DNA of 64,000 bases from Neocallimastix lanati (nom. inval.) (GCA_016946835.1 JACVTC010000002.1:3301001-3365000), one strand, 5' to 3'. Counted from the first letter of the stretch, positions 30,891 to 44,390 are shown. Translations and numbers: made by a program. The notes: generated by a model not told the origin, from the sequence alone.

Positions 30891-30914
30891 GTCGCTTATA
30901 GTTTTACCCATAAT

Positions 30915-30995
30915 ATAATGTATTATAATTAGTTTATAAGCCACAATGTATTAATAAAAAGCACTTACTTTAGAATAATTAAGTGCTACTAATTT
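30915..30995 (-). repeat. Hairpin repeat with ATTGTGGCTTATA motif, copy 1
   Basis: On the minus strand a hairpin with 8-bp arms AGCACTTA / TAAGTGCT (30960-30987) is followed by TTTTTATT and ATTGTGGCTTATA (30936-30948). The same order appears on the plus strand at 58043-58129. It lies exactly between the end of the readable copia sequence and the poly(T) before the Ty3 relic, so it may mark an element boundary. Confidence 0.5.
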
Positions 30996-31089
30996 TTTTC
31001 TTTTTTTTTTTTTTTTTTTTTTTTTTACTTCTGGTGTGTATAGTCCTTATTTTCATCCCCCTTTAAATAATATGGGAATATTGAGTTAG

Positions 31090-33650
31090 TCACAATACTT
31101 CCGTTGACAAAATGAGATTACACTCCATGACTCTTTTCTACTCCTACTGATCATTTATATTCTTGAAAACCTTCCAAAAGGAAAAATATTTTCAAAAATT
31201 GACCTACGTGCCACCTTTAATCATTTTAGAATTAAAAAAGGTCATGAATATAAAACTACCTTAACTTGTGTATTCAGTCATTTCGAATACCTAGTTATGC
31301 CTTTCGATCTTAAAAATGCACCTGTAGTTTTTCAGAACTTTATTAATGACGTTTTCGAAGACGTTATTGGTAAATATGGCTTCTGCTATATTGATGATAT
31401 TATTTTCTCTCCATATCTTGAAACTCATTATAAACACCTTGCTGAGGTCCTCACAAGACTAAGAAATACTTGTTTATATTCAAAACATGAAAAATATGAA
31501 TTTTGCGTTCCCTTTCTGGACTTCGCATTTCCCCTGATGGAATTCTTATGGACCCTAAAAAGGTTTCATTTATTTTAGGAATGGCCTATTCCCTCTAACA
31601 TTGAACAGCTTCGATCATTTCTTGAACTAGCTATTATTGATGTTTTATTACGGGATTCGCTTAGATTACTAATCCTTTTAATCTTTTGCATTGAAAAATA
31701 CAAAATTCATCTGCTCATCTGGTGCTCAAAAAGCTTTTGATGATGTAAGGTTTTATTTAATATATTGGATTAATAATTTACCTTCACGACCAAACTATAG
31801 TCTGAGGTGACTGTAGTTCTTTATTCGCTATAACTTATTCAAAAAGAGTAACCACCAAATTATTGAAGTTAGTTGGTAGGATGTGTTTTTTTTAATCCAC
31901 ATTCCCTTAAAGCAAAAAAAACAAAAAGTTCAGAACCTAAAAATTCAAAGAAATGGAAACAAGAGATCCAAACAACAGAGAGTTTAAGAACTAAAAAGTA
32001 GAAGATCCTAAATCCTGAAAATTAAGCTTTAAAAAAGAAAATCAGATGATCCTGGAGGCCCGAGAATCGGCAGATTATATCAAGGCACGACTTGTTTTGA
32101 TATTGGTGTTTTTTATTATAACAAGATATTGTAATAACACCTGAAAACTCTAACACAAAATTTTCCTTGCATTTTATTTTTTTTTATTTTATTTTATTTT
32201 ATTTTATTTTATTTTATTTTATTCAATCTGTACTTTATACTTATATTCTACTATTTATTTTATTTTATTTTATTTTATTTTATTTTATTTTATTTTATTC
32301 AATCTGTACTTTATACTTATATTCTACAATTTATTTTATTTTATTTTATTTTATTCAATCTGTACTTTATATTCATATTCTACTATTTATTTTATTTTAT
32401 TTTATTTTATTTTATTTTATTTTATTTTATTTTATTTTATTTTATTTTATTTTATTTTATTTTATTTTATTTTATTTTATTTTATTTTATTTTATTTTAT
32501 TTTATTTTATTTTATTTTATTTTATTTTATTTTATTTTTATTAATATTTTATTATTTTATTGTACTTCAATATTTATTTTATTTTATTTTATTTTATTCA
32601 ATCTGTACTTCATATTTATATTTCAACTATTTATTTTTTATTTTATTTTATTTTATTTTATTTTATTTTATTTTATTTTATTTTATTTTATTTTATTTTA
32701 TTTTATTTTATTTTATTTTATTTTATTCAATCTGTACTTTATATTTAATATTCTACTATTTATTTTATTTTTTATTTTATTTTATTTTATTCAATCTGTA
32801 CTTTATATTTAATATTCTACTATTTATTTTATTTTTTATTTTATTTTATTTTATTCAATCTGTACTTTATATTTAATATTCTACTATTTATTTTATTTTA
32901 TTTTATTTTATTATATTCTCAATTCAATTATTTTCTATTTTTACTAAATTCTTCGATTTTTAAGAACTTTTTAGAAATTTTTATTTTTAAAAAAAAATAA
33001 ATATTAATAAAAGTTCATAATAACGATACCGTACAAAAATCCATCAATTACTCTCCTTTCTTTGCAAACTATGGCCTCAACCCAGACATTCTCCCGAAGT
33101 TCCTTCAAATATTGAAGTTCTCAGAGCCAAAAAACTTATTAAGAATTTATTAAGAACTCAGATTAATTAATAAAAGAATTAAAAGAAAATATCAAATCCC
33201 TAATCAAAAAACAAGAAAAGAATACCAATAAATTGGACCGTCTGAATTTAAGAAAAATGATAAGATAAACAGTTTCCTTATATTTAAAAACTAAAACCAA
33301 GAAAGCTTGGACCTTTTAAAATCCTTAGTAAAATTTCACCTGTATCCTATAAACTCAATTTACCAAATCTTATGATACATCCATTAATTCATGTTTCCAA
33401 AATGCAACACTCCCTAGTACTTATCTCAATGGTTTAGGTTATACTGGCTAGAAAAAGCATACAAGAAAAATTCTCAGCAATAATATACATGTCAGACCGC
33501 CAATGCTTAACCCCCAGTTAAGCCGTCCATCAGGGATATTATCTTCCTATGCGAAAGCATACAGTAAGTGTTTTGATAATCTCAACATTCCCATGCTCTT
33601 TAGGGGAGAGGGCATGGAATAATAAGAGCAGTACACACTGAAAATAAAAA
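31090..33650 (+). mobile_element. Ty3/gypsy LTR-retrotransposon relic (broken), split by a satellite
   Basis: A second fossil, distinct from the copia relic. About 31160-31580 gives a Ty3-type reverse transcriptase with KIDLRATFNHFRIKKGHEYK, VMPFDLKNAPVVFQ and the YIDD catalytic box. About 31640-31780 resembles the start of the RNase H region (AQKAFDDV). After a composite satellite, about 33230-33430 resembles the integrase C-terminal/chromo-type end (KLGPFKILSKISPVSYKL). A purine-rich tract GGGGAGAGGGCA near 33602 could be the priming tract next to a 3' LTR. It is broken with many changes and looks older than the copia relic. The satellite (about 32165-32925) is probably a later expansion. 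Confidence 0.78.
32165..32925 (+). repeat. Composite satellite: TTTTA arrays punctuated by a conserved 36-bp spacer
   Basis: Pure TTTTA arrays are interrupted seven times by a spacer starting ATTCAATCTGTACTTTATA (32221, 32297, 32353, 32596, 32725, 32789, 32853), each followed by ATTCTACTATTTA or a close variant. The array lengths differ, so pentamers and spacers expand by different steps. One more spacer stands at about 53711 and a partial one at 9940-9960 on the other strand. Confidence 0.9.
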
Positions 33651-34131
33651 AAAAATTATATCAATTATTATTATTATTAAAAATTTTACATTATAAAATC
33701 TATTTTTCATTCTAATATAATAGTAATAATAATTAGTTTTTTTTTTTTTTTAATTTTAATTTGTTTTTTTAATTTTAATTTTTTTTTAATATTAATTTTT
33801 ATTTTTATTTTTATTTTTAATTTATTTTTTATGTTATTTCATTTTTTAACTTATAAAATATTTTATAAATTTAAAGAACCTAAAATCTTATGATATAAAA
33901 AATTAACGTTATAATCTATATGTGCATTTATACATATACATTATTATAAATTAGGATAATGGATTGATAGCTCTATTAAGTCAATAAAATAATTGTAAAG
34001 ATCAGATTCAAAATTTTCTTTGTTTATACTATAATTTTAATATGATATAATATAAATGAAATTATATGTTAGTTTTAATGATAATTATTATTAATATCTA
34101 GGTATACGTATTATTTATTAATAAAAATAAA
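33651..34131. other. AT-rich spacer
   Basis: Short poly(T) and TTTTTATT runs; no gene or element recognised. It probably contains the 3' UTR of the coiled-coil gene on the minus strand. Confidence 0.5.
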
Positions 34132-37100
34132 TTACATTTTATTTAATTCGTTCTTTGTTTGATAAAATTGATTTAGAAATTCTTGGTTTCTTTCATTTAT
34201 ATTACTTTGTTTTTCATCAGATTTTGAATATTTTTCAAAAATAGTAGGATTTAATACATCTTTAAAATTAATATTTAACATCTTTATTATTATATAAAAT
34301 AGTATTAACATCAAAATAATTTTATAAAAAAATTTTGGTTATTAGTTCATAAATTTTTTAAAATTAATTAATAATGTACATACATTTTCAGAAATTGACT
34401 TTATTTTTTCAACTATTTCATTCTTGTTATAGGAATATTCTTTTTTTTTACAAGATGATTTCTTTTTTGATGTTGAATAACTATTATTTATAGAAATATT
34501 ATTTTCTTTTTTTAAAATCATGTCTTTATATTTTGATAAAAGATAATCTGTAATTTTTTTTAAAACGATAGTTAATTTTTCGTTTTTTATTTGAAGATTA
34601 TTTTTTTCTTTAGTAATTGTGTTAATTTTTTGTTGTAATAAATTTTCTTTATTTACATTAAATGAATTTAATTCTTTATAATTATTTAATTGTTCCATAC
34701 AATCCTCATAATTCTTTTTAAAATATATTATTTTTATTATAGAATCAAAACAAAAATAAAAAAAAAGTAAATATATTATATATATATATATAATATATAA
34801 TTAAGTAATTTCAGTTTAAATTATTACATTAGTTAAATATTTTATTTGCTGTTTGTTAGCTAAAATCATTTCATCCTTTTTGATTATGTTACTTTTTAAA
34901 AATTTCATATCTTGTTTTATATGCTTATTTTCTTCTACACTATTTTTTAATTTGCTAATTTGATCTTCATATAATTTTACTTTTTCTTTTAAATCTTGAT
35001 TAATTGTATCTTTGTGAGTACTCAGTGAACTAAAATTTTAAGTAATATAAAAATTAATAAATTAATATATTATTATTAATTTAATATAAAAATAATAAAA
35101 TATTATTTATTAATTTATAACATTATAGTAATACGTTATATTCTTATGCTTTTTTTTTAAAGATTCTATTGTTTCTTTAAAATTCTCATTTAACTTTATA
35201 AGATTATTTTCGCTTGCAACCTATTGTATATAATTGTTAATAAATTATAATTAATATTTTTTATATTTTTAAATATCTTTTAAATATATTAAAAGAATAT
35301 ACTTGCCTTCTCTTTTATCTTTGAATTAAATGAATTAATTAAACTTTCTTTGATATTAATGTCATTCTTTAATGATTTTAAAAGAAATTTCTTTTTAATA
35401 TTTTAATTAATTTATAAAAATTAAAAAACAAACAAACAGACAAACAAAAAAATTATTATAGTATATTCATTTTAGTAAACAACAATAATATTATTAATAA
35501 TAATATATAATTATAATAGTATTAATGATAATAATATATAATTATAATAGTATTAATGATAATAATATATAATTATAATAGTATTAATGATAATAATATA
35601 TAATTATAATAGTATTAATGATAATAATATATAATTATAATAGTATTAATGATAATAATATATAATTATAATAGTATTAATGATAATAATATATAATTAT
35701 AATAGTATTAATGATAATAATATATAATTATAATAGTATTAATGATAATAATAATAATTACAAAGTTTTCATTTTCATTAATTAATTTTTCAATTGTTTG
35801 TTCTTTATCTTTTAAAAGTGGTTCATTATCTTTTATTTTTTTTTTTAAACCTGTAATAGTTTCTTCTCTACAAAATGAAATATTTTATATTTTATATAAT
35901 ATTATTAATTAATTGATAAATATATAATTGTACAATTTCATTTAATTAATTTATTGCATATATAATTACAATTTTTGTGTCTTTTTTTTATTTTCTATTA
36001 CTAATTTTTGTTGTTCTATATTTTGATTTTCAGATATATCATTAATTGTTTTTTTTAATAATTCAATACATTTATTTTTAGATAAAATATCTTTTTCAAG
36101 TTTAATAATATTTTCTTTTAATGATTCAATATAATAAAAAATATTTCCTTGAGAATAAATATTTTTAAAATGCTTATAAGATTTATCATTCTGTTGTTTT
36201 TATTTTTTATATTTATATTTATATATATATATATATATAAGAAAATATCAATATTAATTAATAATTTTTAATATTATTACTTTGAATAATATTTTTAAGA
36301 GAAAAATTATTTAAAAAGATATATACGGTAAATTTATAATTTATTTCATCTAAAAAATTTTCATTTAAATTATCTTTTGGGCAACAAATTAACTTAATAT
36401 AATAAAAAAATTTATAAATAATAACAAAAAAAACATTAATATTTATATATTTTGTTACATATAATTTTATTATTAAATTCGAATTTATGAAATACCAATG
36501 ATGTTGTTTCCTTTAATTTTTGAATATAATCATTTATATTTTTGCTTGAAATCTCATTAGAATCTTTATAATTTTTATATTCATCATTAACTTTGTTTAA
36601 TTTTTTCATTATTTCATTCTATTATTTAAAATAGGTAATATATGTATATATATAAATATTAAATGTGTTAAATTTTGCAATTATTTTAATATTAATATAA
36701 TAATATGAATTAAGTAAAAAAACGAAATTATAAATGAATTTATTGAAATTAATTATTTTTTTATTCATACAATTTTATTATTTTTTTCATTAATATTATT
36801 GTTATTTTCCATAATTGTTTCATTTAATTTTCTATTTTTTTCCTCTAAAATATGTTTAATGGTTTCATAATTTTTAATGTCATTTTTTAATATTTTAATG
36901 TTTTCTTTTAATTGGTTTGAAAGTTCATTATTTTTTTCATTTTTATCTTTGTATGTTTCAATTTTTTCATCTTTTTCTTTTAAGCTTTTCTAAAATAATA
37001 AAATATATTTATAAATTATCAATTTTTTAATGTTTATTTATTATATTATATTAATTAATATTTAATAATTATATTTCTATTACTTTTAAATCAATTAATT

Positions 37101-37365
37101 CATTTAATATTATATTATATTTTTTGTTAGATATTATTTTCTCCCCTTTATAAAATAAATTGCTTTCATCATATATATCCTATAAAAATATAATTAAATA
37201 TGTTAATTGTTTAATTATTTTTACATTAGAAAAAGCTATTTATATTATATATTTATATAAATATACTTTTTTATTTTCAATCTGTTTTATTAAAGATCTT
37301 ATTGATTCTAATATTAAAATATTTTAATTAAAATTGGATTCATTAATTATTACCCTTTATTTCTC

Positions 37366-37434
<69 letters not shown>

Positions 37435-38501
37435 TTTTATGTTTTATTTTAATTTTTTATATATTTAATAAATTTATATCCTTGATTATTATTTTATACC
37501 AATTTCACATAAGTTTTTTTTGAATAACTCAATTAATGAAGGTATATTAATTAAATTATTGATATTCATCAATTGTATTATATCATCTACAAAATTTTCA
37601 AATTTAGCTATTCTAGCTTTTAATTCAGCATTTTCTTTTATAAGTTTATTATTTAAGTCCTTATGAATTCTAATTTTATATATTTATAATATATATATTA
37701 CTTCAAAAAAATTTTTTTATCAAAACATAAAATATAAATGAATATTTGATTTATTTACATTATATCTTGAATATCAGTTATACTATTTTTATTGGATTCC
37801 TTGAGAAAATCTTCTGCACTATAATTTTGATTACTTCTTTTGTTTTTATAATAAGAAGCAATACTTGAACTTTCACTTAAAAAAGATAAATTTTCATCCT
37901 GTATATTACAATTATTAATTAATTATTACATTTTATATTATTAATATTATATATAAAAATAAATATATATAAATGAAAATTAATGTTCTATATATTTTAA
38001 GTACATATTCCAAAATTTCATTTTTTTTCCTATTATCTTTATCTACTTTGATAGAAATAGGACATTCATATTCATTTAAATAATATAAATTACTATCTTT
38101 GACATCTCCATAAATATGTTCTCTGTACTTCGTTATTAATACAAATTATTTATTATAATGTTGTTATTAAATGTTGTATATTTATATATATAATATATAT
38201 TATATTGTTTAGAGTTAAGTAGACTAAAATGATATATATATATATTCATTTACCTATTTGAATTATATAAACTTTTTCCTTTTTCTTTTGCTATTTGTAA
38301 GAATTCATTGGCTAAACTTTTTATTTTTTTATTATCATTATAATTAATAGAGGAGTCATTACTATAATTATCATTATTAAATGAACAGTTATCATCATTA
38401 TCATCATTATCAATTTGTTTTTTTAAATCTGATGAATATTTATTAATATTATGAAGTTCATTATTTTGTTCAGGATAATAAGATGAGACAATTTCTGTCA
38501 T
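34132..38501 (-). CDS. Multi-exon coiled-coil protein, unidentified
   Basis: The minus-strand gene starts at 38501 (MTEIVSSYYPEQNNELHNIN). Exon 1 ends at 38254 with two bases over and joins an exon starting at a TACAG acceptor (REHIYGDVKDSNLYYLNEYE). Further exons give an NLSFLSESSSIASYY patch, a short conserved-looking helical segment (FENFVDDIIQLMNI, LIELFKKNLCEIG; about 37500-37650), then long heptad-like stretches (KSLKEKDEKIETYKDKNEKN; about 36780-36990). The last two exons join at a GTATGT donor (SEN|MLNINFKDV) and stop at 34132-34134. About 15 or more exons; exact borders in the middle are not resolved. The length and architecture resemble centrosomal, spindle-pole or flagellar-base proteins, which a zoosporic fungus would need, but no family signature is seen. 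It is transcribed divergently from GCNA. Confidence 0.72.
35497..35744. repeat. 31-bp minisatellite, eight identical copies, in an intron
   Basis: The unit ends TATAATAGTATTAATG and repeats with an exact 31-bp step: the first copy ends at 35527 and the last at 35744 (217 bp = 7 x 31). The copies look identical, so the expansion is recent. It sits in an intron of the coiled-coil gene. Confidence 0.93.
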
Positions 38502-38957
38502 TTTTATTTATTATTTTTATCTATTATTTTTATTTATTATTTTTATTTATTATTTTTATTTATTATTTTTATTTATAAAAGCTTTCTTTATTTTAAATGC
38601 TATAAAATTAATATATATTCATTAAAATTATATATCAAAATCAAATGTAATTATTATTTTAATAAGATAATATAAAGTAACTTTTATATTAATCTGAAAA
38701 AAGGAAATTATAAAGACTTTATTTATAATTTCATTAAAAATAATTTAAAATAAAATTTATGATATGTTATATTTTGTTGTAGTAACTGCGGACTTTATTT
38801 CTTATACTTTAATTTTTATTAAAAATTTAATAATAGATAAAGTTATTATCTATTAATATTAAATTAATATTTTTTTTATAATATACATGAAATTTTTTTA
38901 TTTCAAAATTTTTTATTGCAATAAATTGTACAACCTTTCCCAAAATTATATATATTT

Positions 38958-38996
<39 letters not shown>

Positions 38997-39297
38997 TAAA
39001 AATGTGTATATAATAATTATTTTATAATTGTAGTTAATTTTTTTTTTTTTTTTTTGTTAAGTAAAAATATTAAAATCTAAGAATTTATATTAATAATTTT
39101 TTTTTTATTTATTTAATAAATCTATAATTATTAAAGTAGCGTAATATGAACTATGTAAATCGAAATATATTAAAAGAATTTGAACATTTTATAAATTAAG
39201 AAATAACAATCTAATTGACTATTAATAAAATAATTTTTGAAGTATATTATAATTTTAATTATATTTAAATTTTGTAATAATTTTGTAATATTATATA
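38502..39297. promoter_or_regulatory. Divergent intergenic promoter region
   Basis: About 800 bp separate the divergent starts of the coiled-coil gene (minus) and GCNA (plus). It holds a 13-bp repeat (TTATTTTTATTTA, about 38505-38575) just upstream of the minus-strand ATG and poly(T) runs near 38963-38995 and 39040-39055. No defined factor site can be named; poly(dA:dT) tracts commonly exclude nucleosomes in fungal promoters. Confidence 0.4.
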
Positions 39298-41870
39298 ATG
39301 CTATCAGGTAAAAATCAAATTTTGGATAATTCATTAAAAGAAAACTTAGAATCATATTTAAGAAATTTACAGATTAATAATCCTGATAAATTAATAAATG
39401 CTGATTTTTTACAGAATTATTTACAGAAGGTAATAATTAGTATTTATTTATACATGTAAATGAATACAATAGAAAAATTTATTGTTAAAAATTTAAGATT
39501 TATAAATTTTAAAATATACATTCATATTAATTTTATTAATTTTTAATATAATGTATTTTTTTTTTTTTTTCTTAATATTCATTCATTTTATTAAAATAAA
39601 AGATTGAAGACAAATTAGAAAAAAACATAATTAATTCAATCGAATCAGAATTTAATTCAGATGCTTCAAACAAAAATTATTTGAAAGAGTTTAGAATTAA
39701 TTTTAAGAAGAAAAATGAAATATTAAAAAGAAATGAAAATGAGAATGAATTAAATAGAATGAAAAATTTAAACGAAATAGATAATTTGAAAGAAAATGAA
39801 TTAAATAAAATAAAAAATTTAAATGAATTAGATAATTTGAAAGAAATTAAACAAAATGGAAAAAAAAAATTATTTAACAGAAGAAAATCAAATAGATTTA
39901 TTATAAGAGAATCAGATGCTTTTATGGATGGACCATGGATTATGGAAGAAGCAAATGAAGATGAAAATTTAAATAATAAAGAAATTAAAATTTTAGAAAA
40001 TGAAATAACAGAAAGAGAATATAAAATTAAAGGAAAAGAAGCAGTAATAGAAGAAAATAATTCTATAATTAAAAATGAATCAAATGAAAATAATAAAAGA
40101 AAATTAAAAGATGTTAAAATGGATCATTTGCAAAAAAAGAATTTCAAAAAGATCATAAAAGAATTAAAAAATAATGATAGAAAGAGTTGTAATAATGTTA
40201 AAGAGAACACTGATAATGATATTAAAAAACCAAAATCCACTGAAAAAAAAAGCATTTTTACGAAAATATTCGGTTTATTTAGAAATAAAAGAGTTAAAAC
40301 TAGTCATACTTTTGATTCTAATATCAATAATAATAATTGCGATAATACAAGTCAAAATAAAGATAATAGTAAAAATGAAAATGAAATAAATAAAGGTGTA
40401 TTAAGTAGTTCGTCTGCTTCCTCAGTAAGTGATAGTGATGACAATGAATCTATGTCAAATAAAGATATAAATGAAACAAATATAAATGATAATATACCTA
40501 CAATAATTTTAGAATCAACTGATACGGTTACTATCGAAAATCAAATTAATTATAATAAAAGTGAAAATCAAAATAATATAAATACTATATTATTGGATCA
40601 AATTGAAAAATATGATTCACCAAAAAGTATTATTAATGATAAAGATATTAATGATAAAGATATTAATGATAAAAATTATGAAAGTAATGTAAACAATTTT
40701 TATGATAATATTAAAAATAGTTATTTAAATTATTTAAATGAAAATTTAAAAATAAATAGAAGTCATTCAATGTGCATAACAGAAAAAGAAAAAATAGACT
40801 ATTTATCAAACATGAATATACATAAGAAAAGAAAAAGAGAAAATTATATAATAAAAAATTTTAATGAAATATATCAAAATTCTGCGATTAAAAGAAATAA
40901 AACAGATATTGATGAAATAGAAAATTTTACTTTTAACAATAATAATGATTCAATAATTAATAATATTCAAAATGAGAAGATTGATGAAGATTACAATTAT
41001 ACCAAACAAATTTCTAATAATAAAAAACAAGATATATCTAGTTTACTTTGTATTGAATCTGATAGTAGTTATAATTCAACAGGATCAGTATTAAGGGATA
41101 ATGAAATTCTTGAATTAACTAATAATCAAAATAATTCTTATAAAAAGAAAAAATTATCCAAACTAGTTAATAATACCAACAAAATTAATTTTATTAATAA
41201 TCTAGATAATAATAATAATAATAATAATAAAGGAAATATGCAATCATCAAATGAAAAGTTATCATTTATTCAAATTGATTATGATTTTTCAAAAGTAGAT
41301 GAATGTTTTGACAATGTATTTTCAGATGATAAAACTGTTCCATTAAATAAAATACCATTAAATCCGATGTTTAATGAAAGTACAATATATCCTGTAATAA
41401 ATAATAGTAATTTTTTGGGGACACCAATAATTAATGATAACAATGATAATAATAGTAATTTGAAAAATAATTTGAATGAAAATGTATTAAATAGTACAAT
41501 AATTAAAAATATTATTCCTACCTTAAATGAAAATATTAATGATTCTAATAAAAAAAATTATTCCATAGAATTTGATGATGTAACACCAACTAAAATTATT
41601 GATGATAATAATATTGAAAATTCTAACGGTAGCAATAAAAATGTTTTTAATAATTTTAATATTGATCAAAATGAAAATGATGTAGTAGAAGAAGATATGA
41701 ATTTTATTATTAATAATAAAACTATAGAAGAACTTAAAAATACTATGTTAAATATAAAAGAAGAAGAAATATTGAACATTCTAGATGCTGATTTCGATGA
41801 TAATAGGTATTTAATTTAATTTATTTTATTTTATTTTGTTAAATAATAATAAATAATAATAATAATAATA

Positions 41871-41920
<50 letters not shown>

Positions 41921-42952
41921 AACTTCATATATATTAATTTTCATAAAAATCTTTATTTAATAATCAATAAAATTTATTTAATTATCAAATGTTATGATAT
42001 TATTAAATAGTCTGAATAGCAAATTTGAAAAAAAAATAAAATCTGAAAATTTTAATCATGAAATCGATGAATATAATCAAAAATCTAATAATAATATAAA
42101 TAATATTGAAATAAAAGAAAAAGGAAAAGATCTTAATAGTAATGACGATGATGATGATGATGATATTATTGATATAAAAGTACGTAAAGGAAAAAAAAGA
42201 AAATTAAAAAGTATAATAGTTAGTGATGAAGAAGATAATTATTCATTAGATGAAAGAAGTACTATATTAGAAAAATTCATCGAAGATGAAAAACAAGAGA
42301 GACGAAATTCTGGAATATTTAATAGACAAAAAATATATTTAATGGAAGAAGAGGAAGAAGAATTAAAAAAAGAAGATAACAATTCACATATTTCAACTTT
42401 TGTTAATAATAAAATAAGCAATAAAGCCCCTGAAAATGAGATAATTGTTAAAACCATAAAGAAAAAAAGTAAATAATTTCATATATAAATTAAAGAAAAT
42501 TAATAATTATAAATTATTATCATTAATTATTATATTTTATTATAATTATTAATATAACCAATAACCACAAAAAAAAAAAAATAATATATATATGTAAATA
42601 TAATTATTATTGTTGTTGCTGTTGTTGTTAATAGAAAAAGAAAAAGTAAAAAAAATAAAAATAGGTAAAAATATTATTTTTACTATTTTTAATATATATT
42701 TTTATATAATATTATAATTTAATCTTAATAATATTTCGAAATCTAACTTTTTGACCATTATATTAATATCAATAATAGATTCAAAATCAATATCGAATTT
42801 TAAAAAGGAACGAGTTAATATCACACAACATTTATATAAGGAATTTAATAATGTCATATTTAAAGATAAATTACCAGTAAATTTAGAAATTGTTTGGTCA
42901 AAATCTTTATATAAAACCGCTGGTCGGACAAAACTTTCAAAGTAAATATACA

Positions 42953-43022
<70 letters not shown>

Positions 43023-43967
43023 TTATATTTATATTTATAATTCCTTCCATTAATATTGTTTTATTGATCAATTGATCTATTTATTTATTTATATATATAA
43101 ATATTTATATATTTATATATTTATTTATTTATTTATTTATCTATTTTATTTATTCTCAATTTATTAATCCTTTTTTTTAACAAAGAAAATACAATAAAGA
43201 TAGTAAGAAATATATCAAAATAGCAAAAATTGAATTATCGTACAAAGTTTTGGATGATATTGGTGATTATTTTTATTAAATATAATTATAAATTATATGT
43301 TTTAATATATAAATTAATTATATTAAAATATATTTATTCTAGATAAATTAAGAAACACATTAGTGCATGAAATGTGTCATGTTGCTGTTTTTCTTATTGA
43401 TGAAATTAAAGAAAAAAAGCATGGTCCTCATTTTAAACATTGGTAAACATATATAATTAAATGTTATTAATTATTAAATAAATATAAATATGTGTAATAT
43501 ATAATAAATATATTAAAATATTAATATGAATTATATAATTCAATATAAATTTAACAAATAATTTTAATAGGGGTGAAATAGTTGAGGGTCATTATTCTGA
43601 TATTGAAGTAACTACATATCATTCATATAATATAAATTTTAAATATAGGTAATTTTATAATATTAAAACGTATTATTTCATTTCATATGTAATAATTTAT
43701 GAAATTAAGTATAATTTATATATATATATATATATATAAAATATTTTAAATATTAAACAAATCTTTTTTTTTTTTTTTTTTTAATTAATAGATATCAATG
43801 CCAGGAATGCGGTCATATGTACATATCAATAATTTTAATCTATTTATTTATTGGTTTTAATATATTAAAAAACATTAAATTTTTAAAAATATTTTTTTTA
43901 TATCAATATAGTTTCGGAAGGCATTCAAATTCAATAGATGTAAATAAAGTTCGATGTGCATGCAAAG

Positions 43968-44017
<50 letters not shown>

Positions 44018-44390
44018 CTTTAAAACTTTTTTAATATAAATTTTTTAACATAAAATAAAAACAAAACTATAGGAAACTAAAATTGATGGAAAAATTGAAA
44101 AAAGATGGAACACCATATAAAGAAAGAACACCTGGAAAATATGCTTTATATGTTAAAGTAAATATTTCATAATATATTTATTTAATTTTAAAATAATATT
44201 ATATTAATAAAAATAATTAATTTATTAATTAATTTAAAAACGATATTACATTAACAAAATCTAATATAATTTTTATATTATTTGTTAGGAAAATTATTCA
44301 AAAGTTAGGAAGGCAAATGAAGGATTATCACAAAAGGAGATTATGATATTACTTGCCAAAGAATATAAAAAAACATTATTAAAAAATTAA
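39298..44390 (+). CDS. GCNA: GCNA: germ cell nuclear acidic protein homologue with SprT-like protease domain
   Basis: Twelve exons: 39298-39429, 39603-41806, 42011-42468, 42635-42664, 42779-42941, 43186-43262, 43343-43442, 43571-43648, 43792-43818, 43912-43968, 44073-44157 and 44289-44390. They sum to 1171 codons with all phases matching. Residues 1 to about 940 are Asn/Lys/Asp/Glu-rich and disordered, with a poly-Asp run and SUMO-interacting-motif-like SIIVSDEED. Residues about 945-1110 form the SprT-like domain: FKDKLPVNLEIVWSKSLYKT, KLRNTLVHEMCHVAVFLIDE (HExxH zinc protease, about 1029-1033), HGPHFKHWG, then a zinc ribbon CQECGHIFGRHSNSID...CACKG. The C-terminus (about 1128-1168; TPGKYALYVKENYSKVRKA) resembles half an HMG box. 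GCNA is a nuclear, SUMO-guided protease that clears DNA-protein crosslinks. Exon 4 is a 30-nt micro-exon inferred from phase alone. Confidence 0.92.
41856..41919 (+). repeat. AAT/ATT microsatellite in GCNA intron 2
   Basis: (AAT)n turning into (ATT)n between exons 2 and 3, followed by the acceptor at 42009-42010. A second (ATT)n array of about 65 bp lies in the intron after exon 5, near 42955-43020. Confidence 0.85.

Noticed and set aside
32167-32748. Open frames rich in ILFYFILFYF over the TTTTA satellite
   Set aside because: Pentamer repeats read in all frames without stops; no coding signal.
35497-35744. Possible CRISPR array (31-bp repeats)
   Set aside because: Repeats are directly adjacent with no spacers, in a eukaryotic intron.
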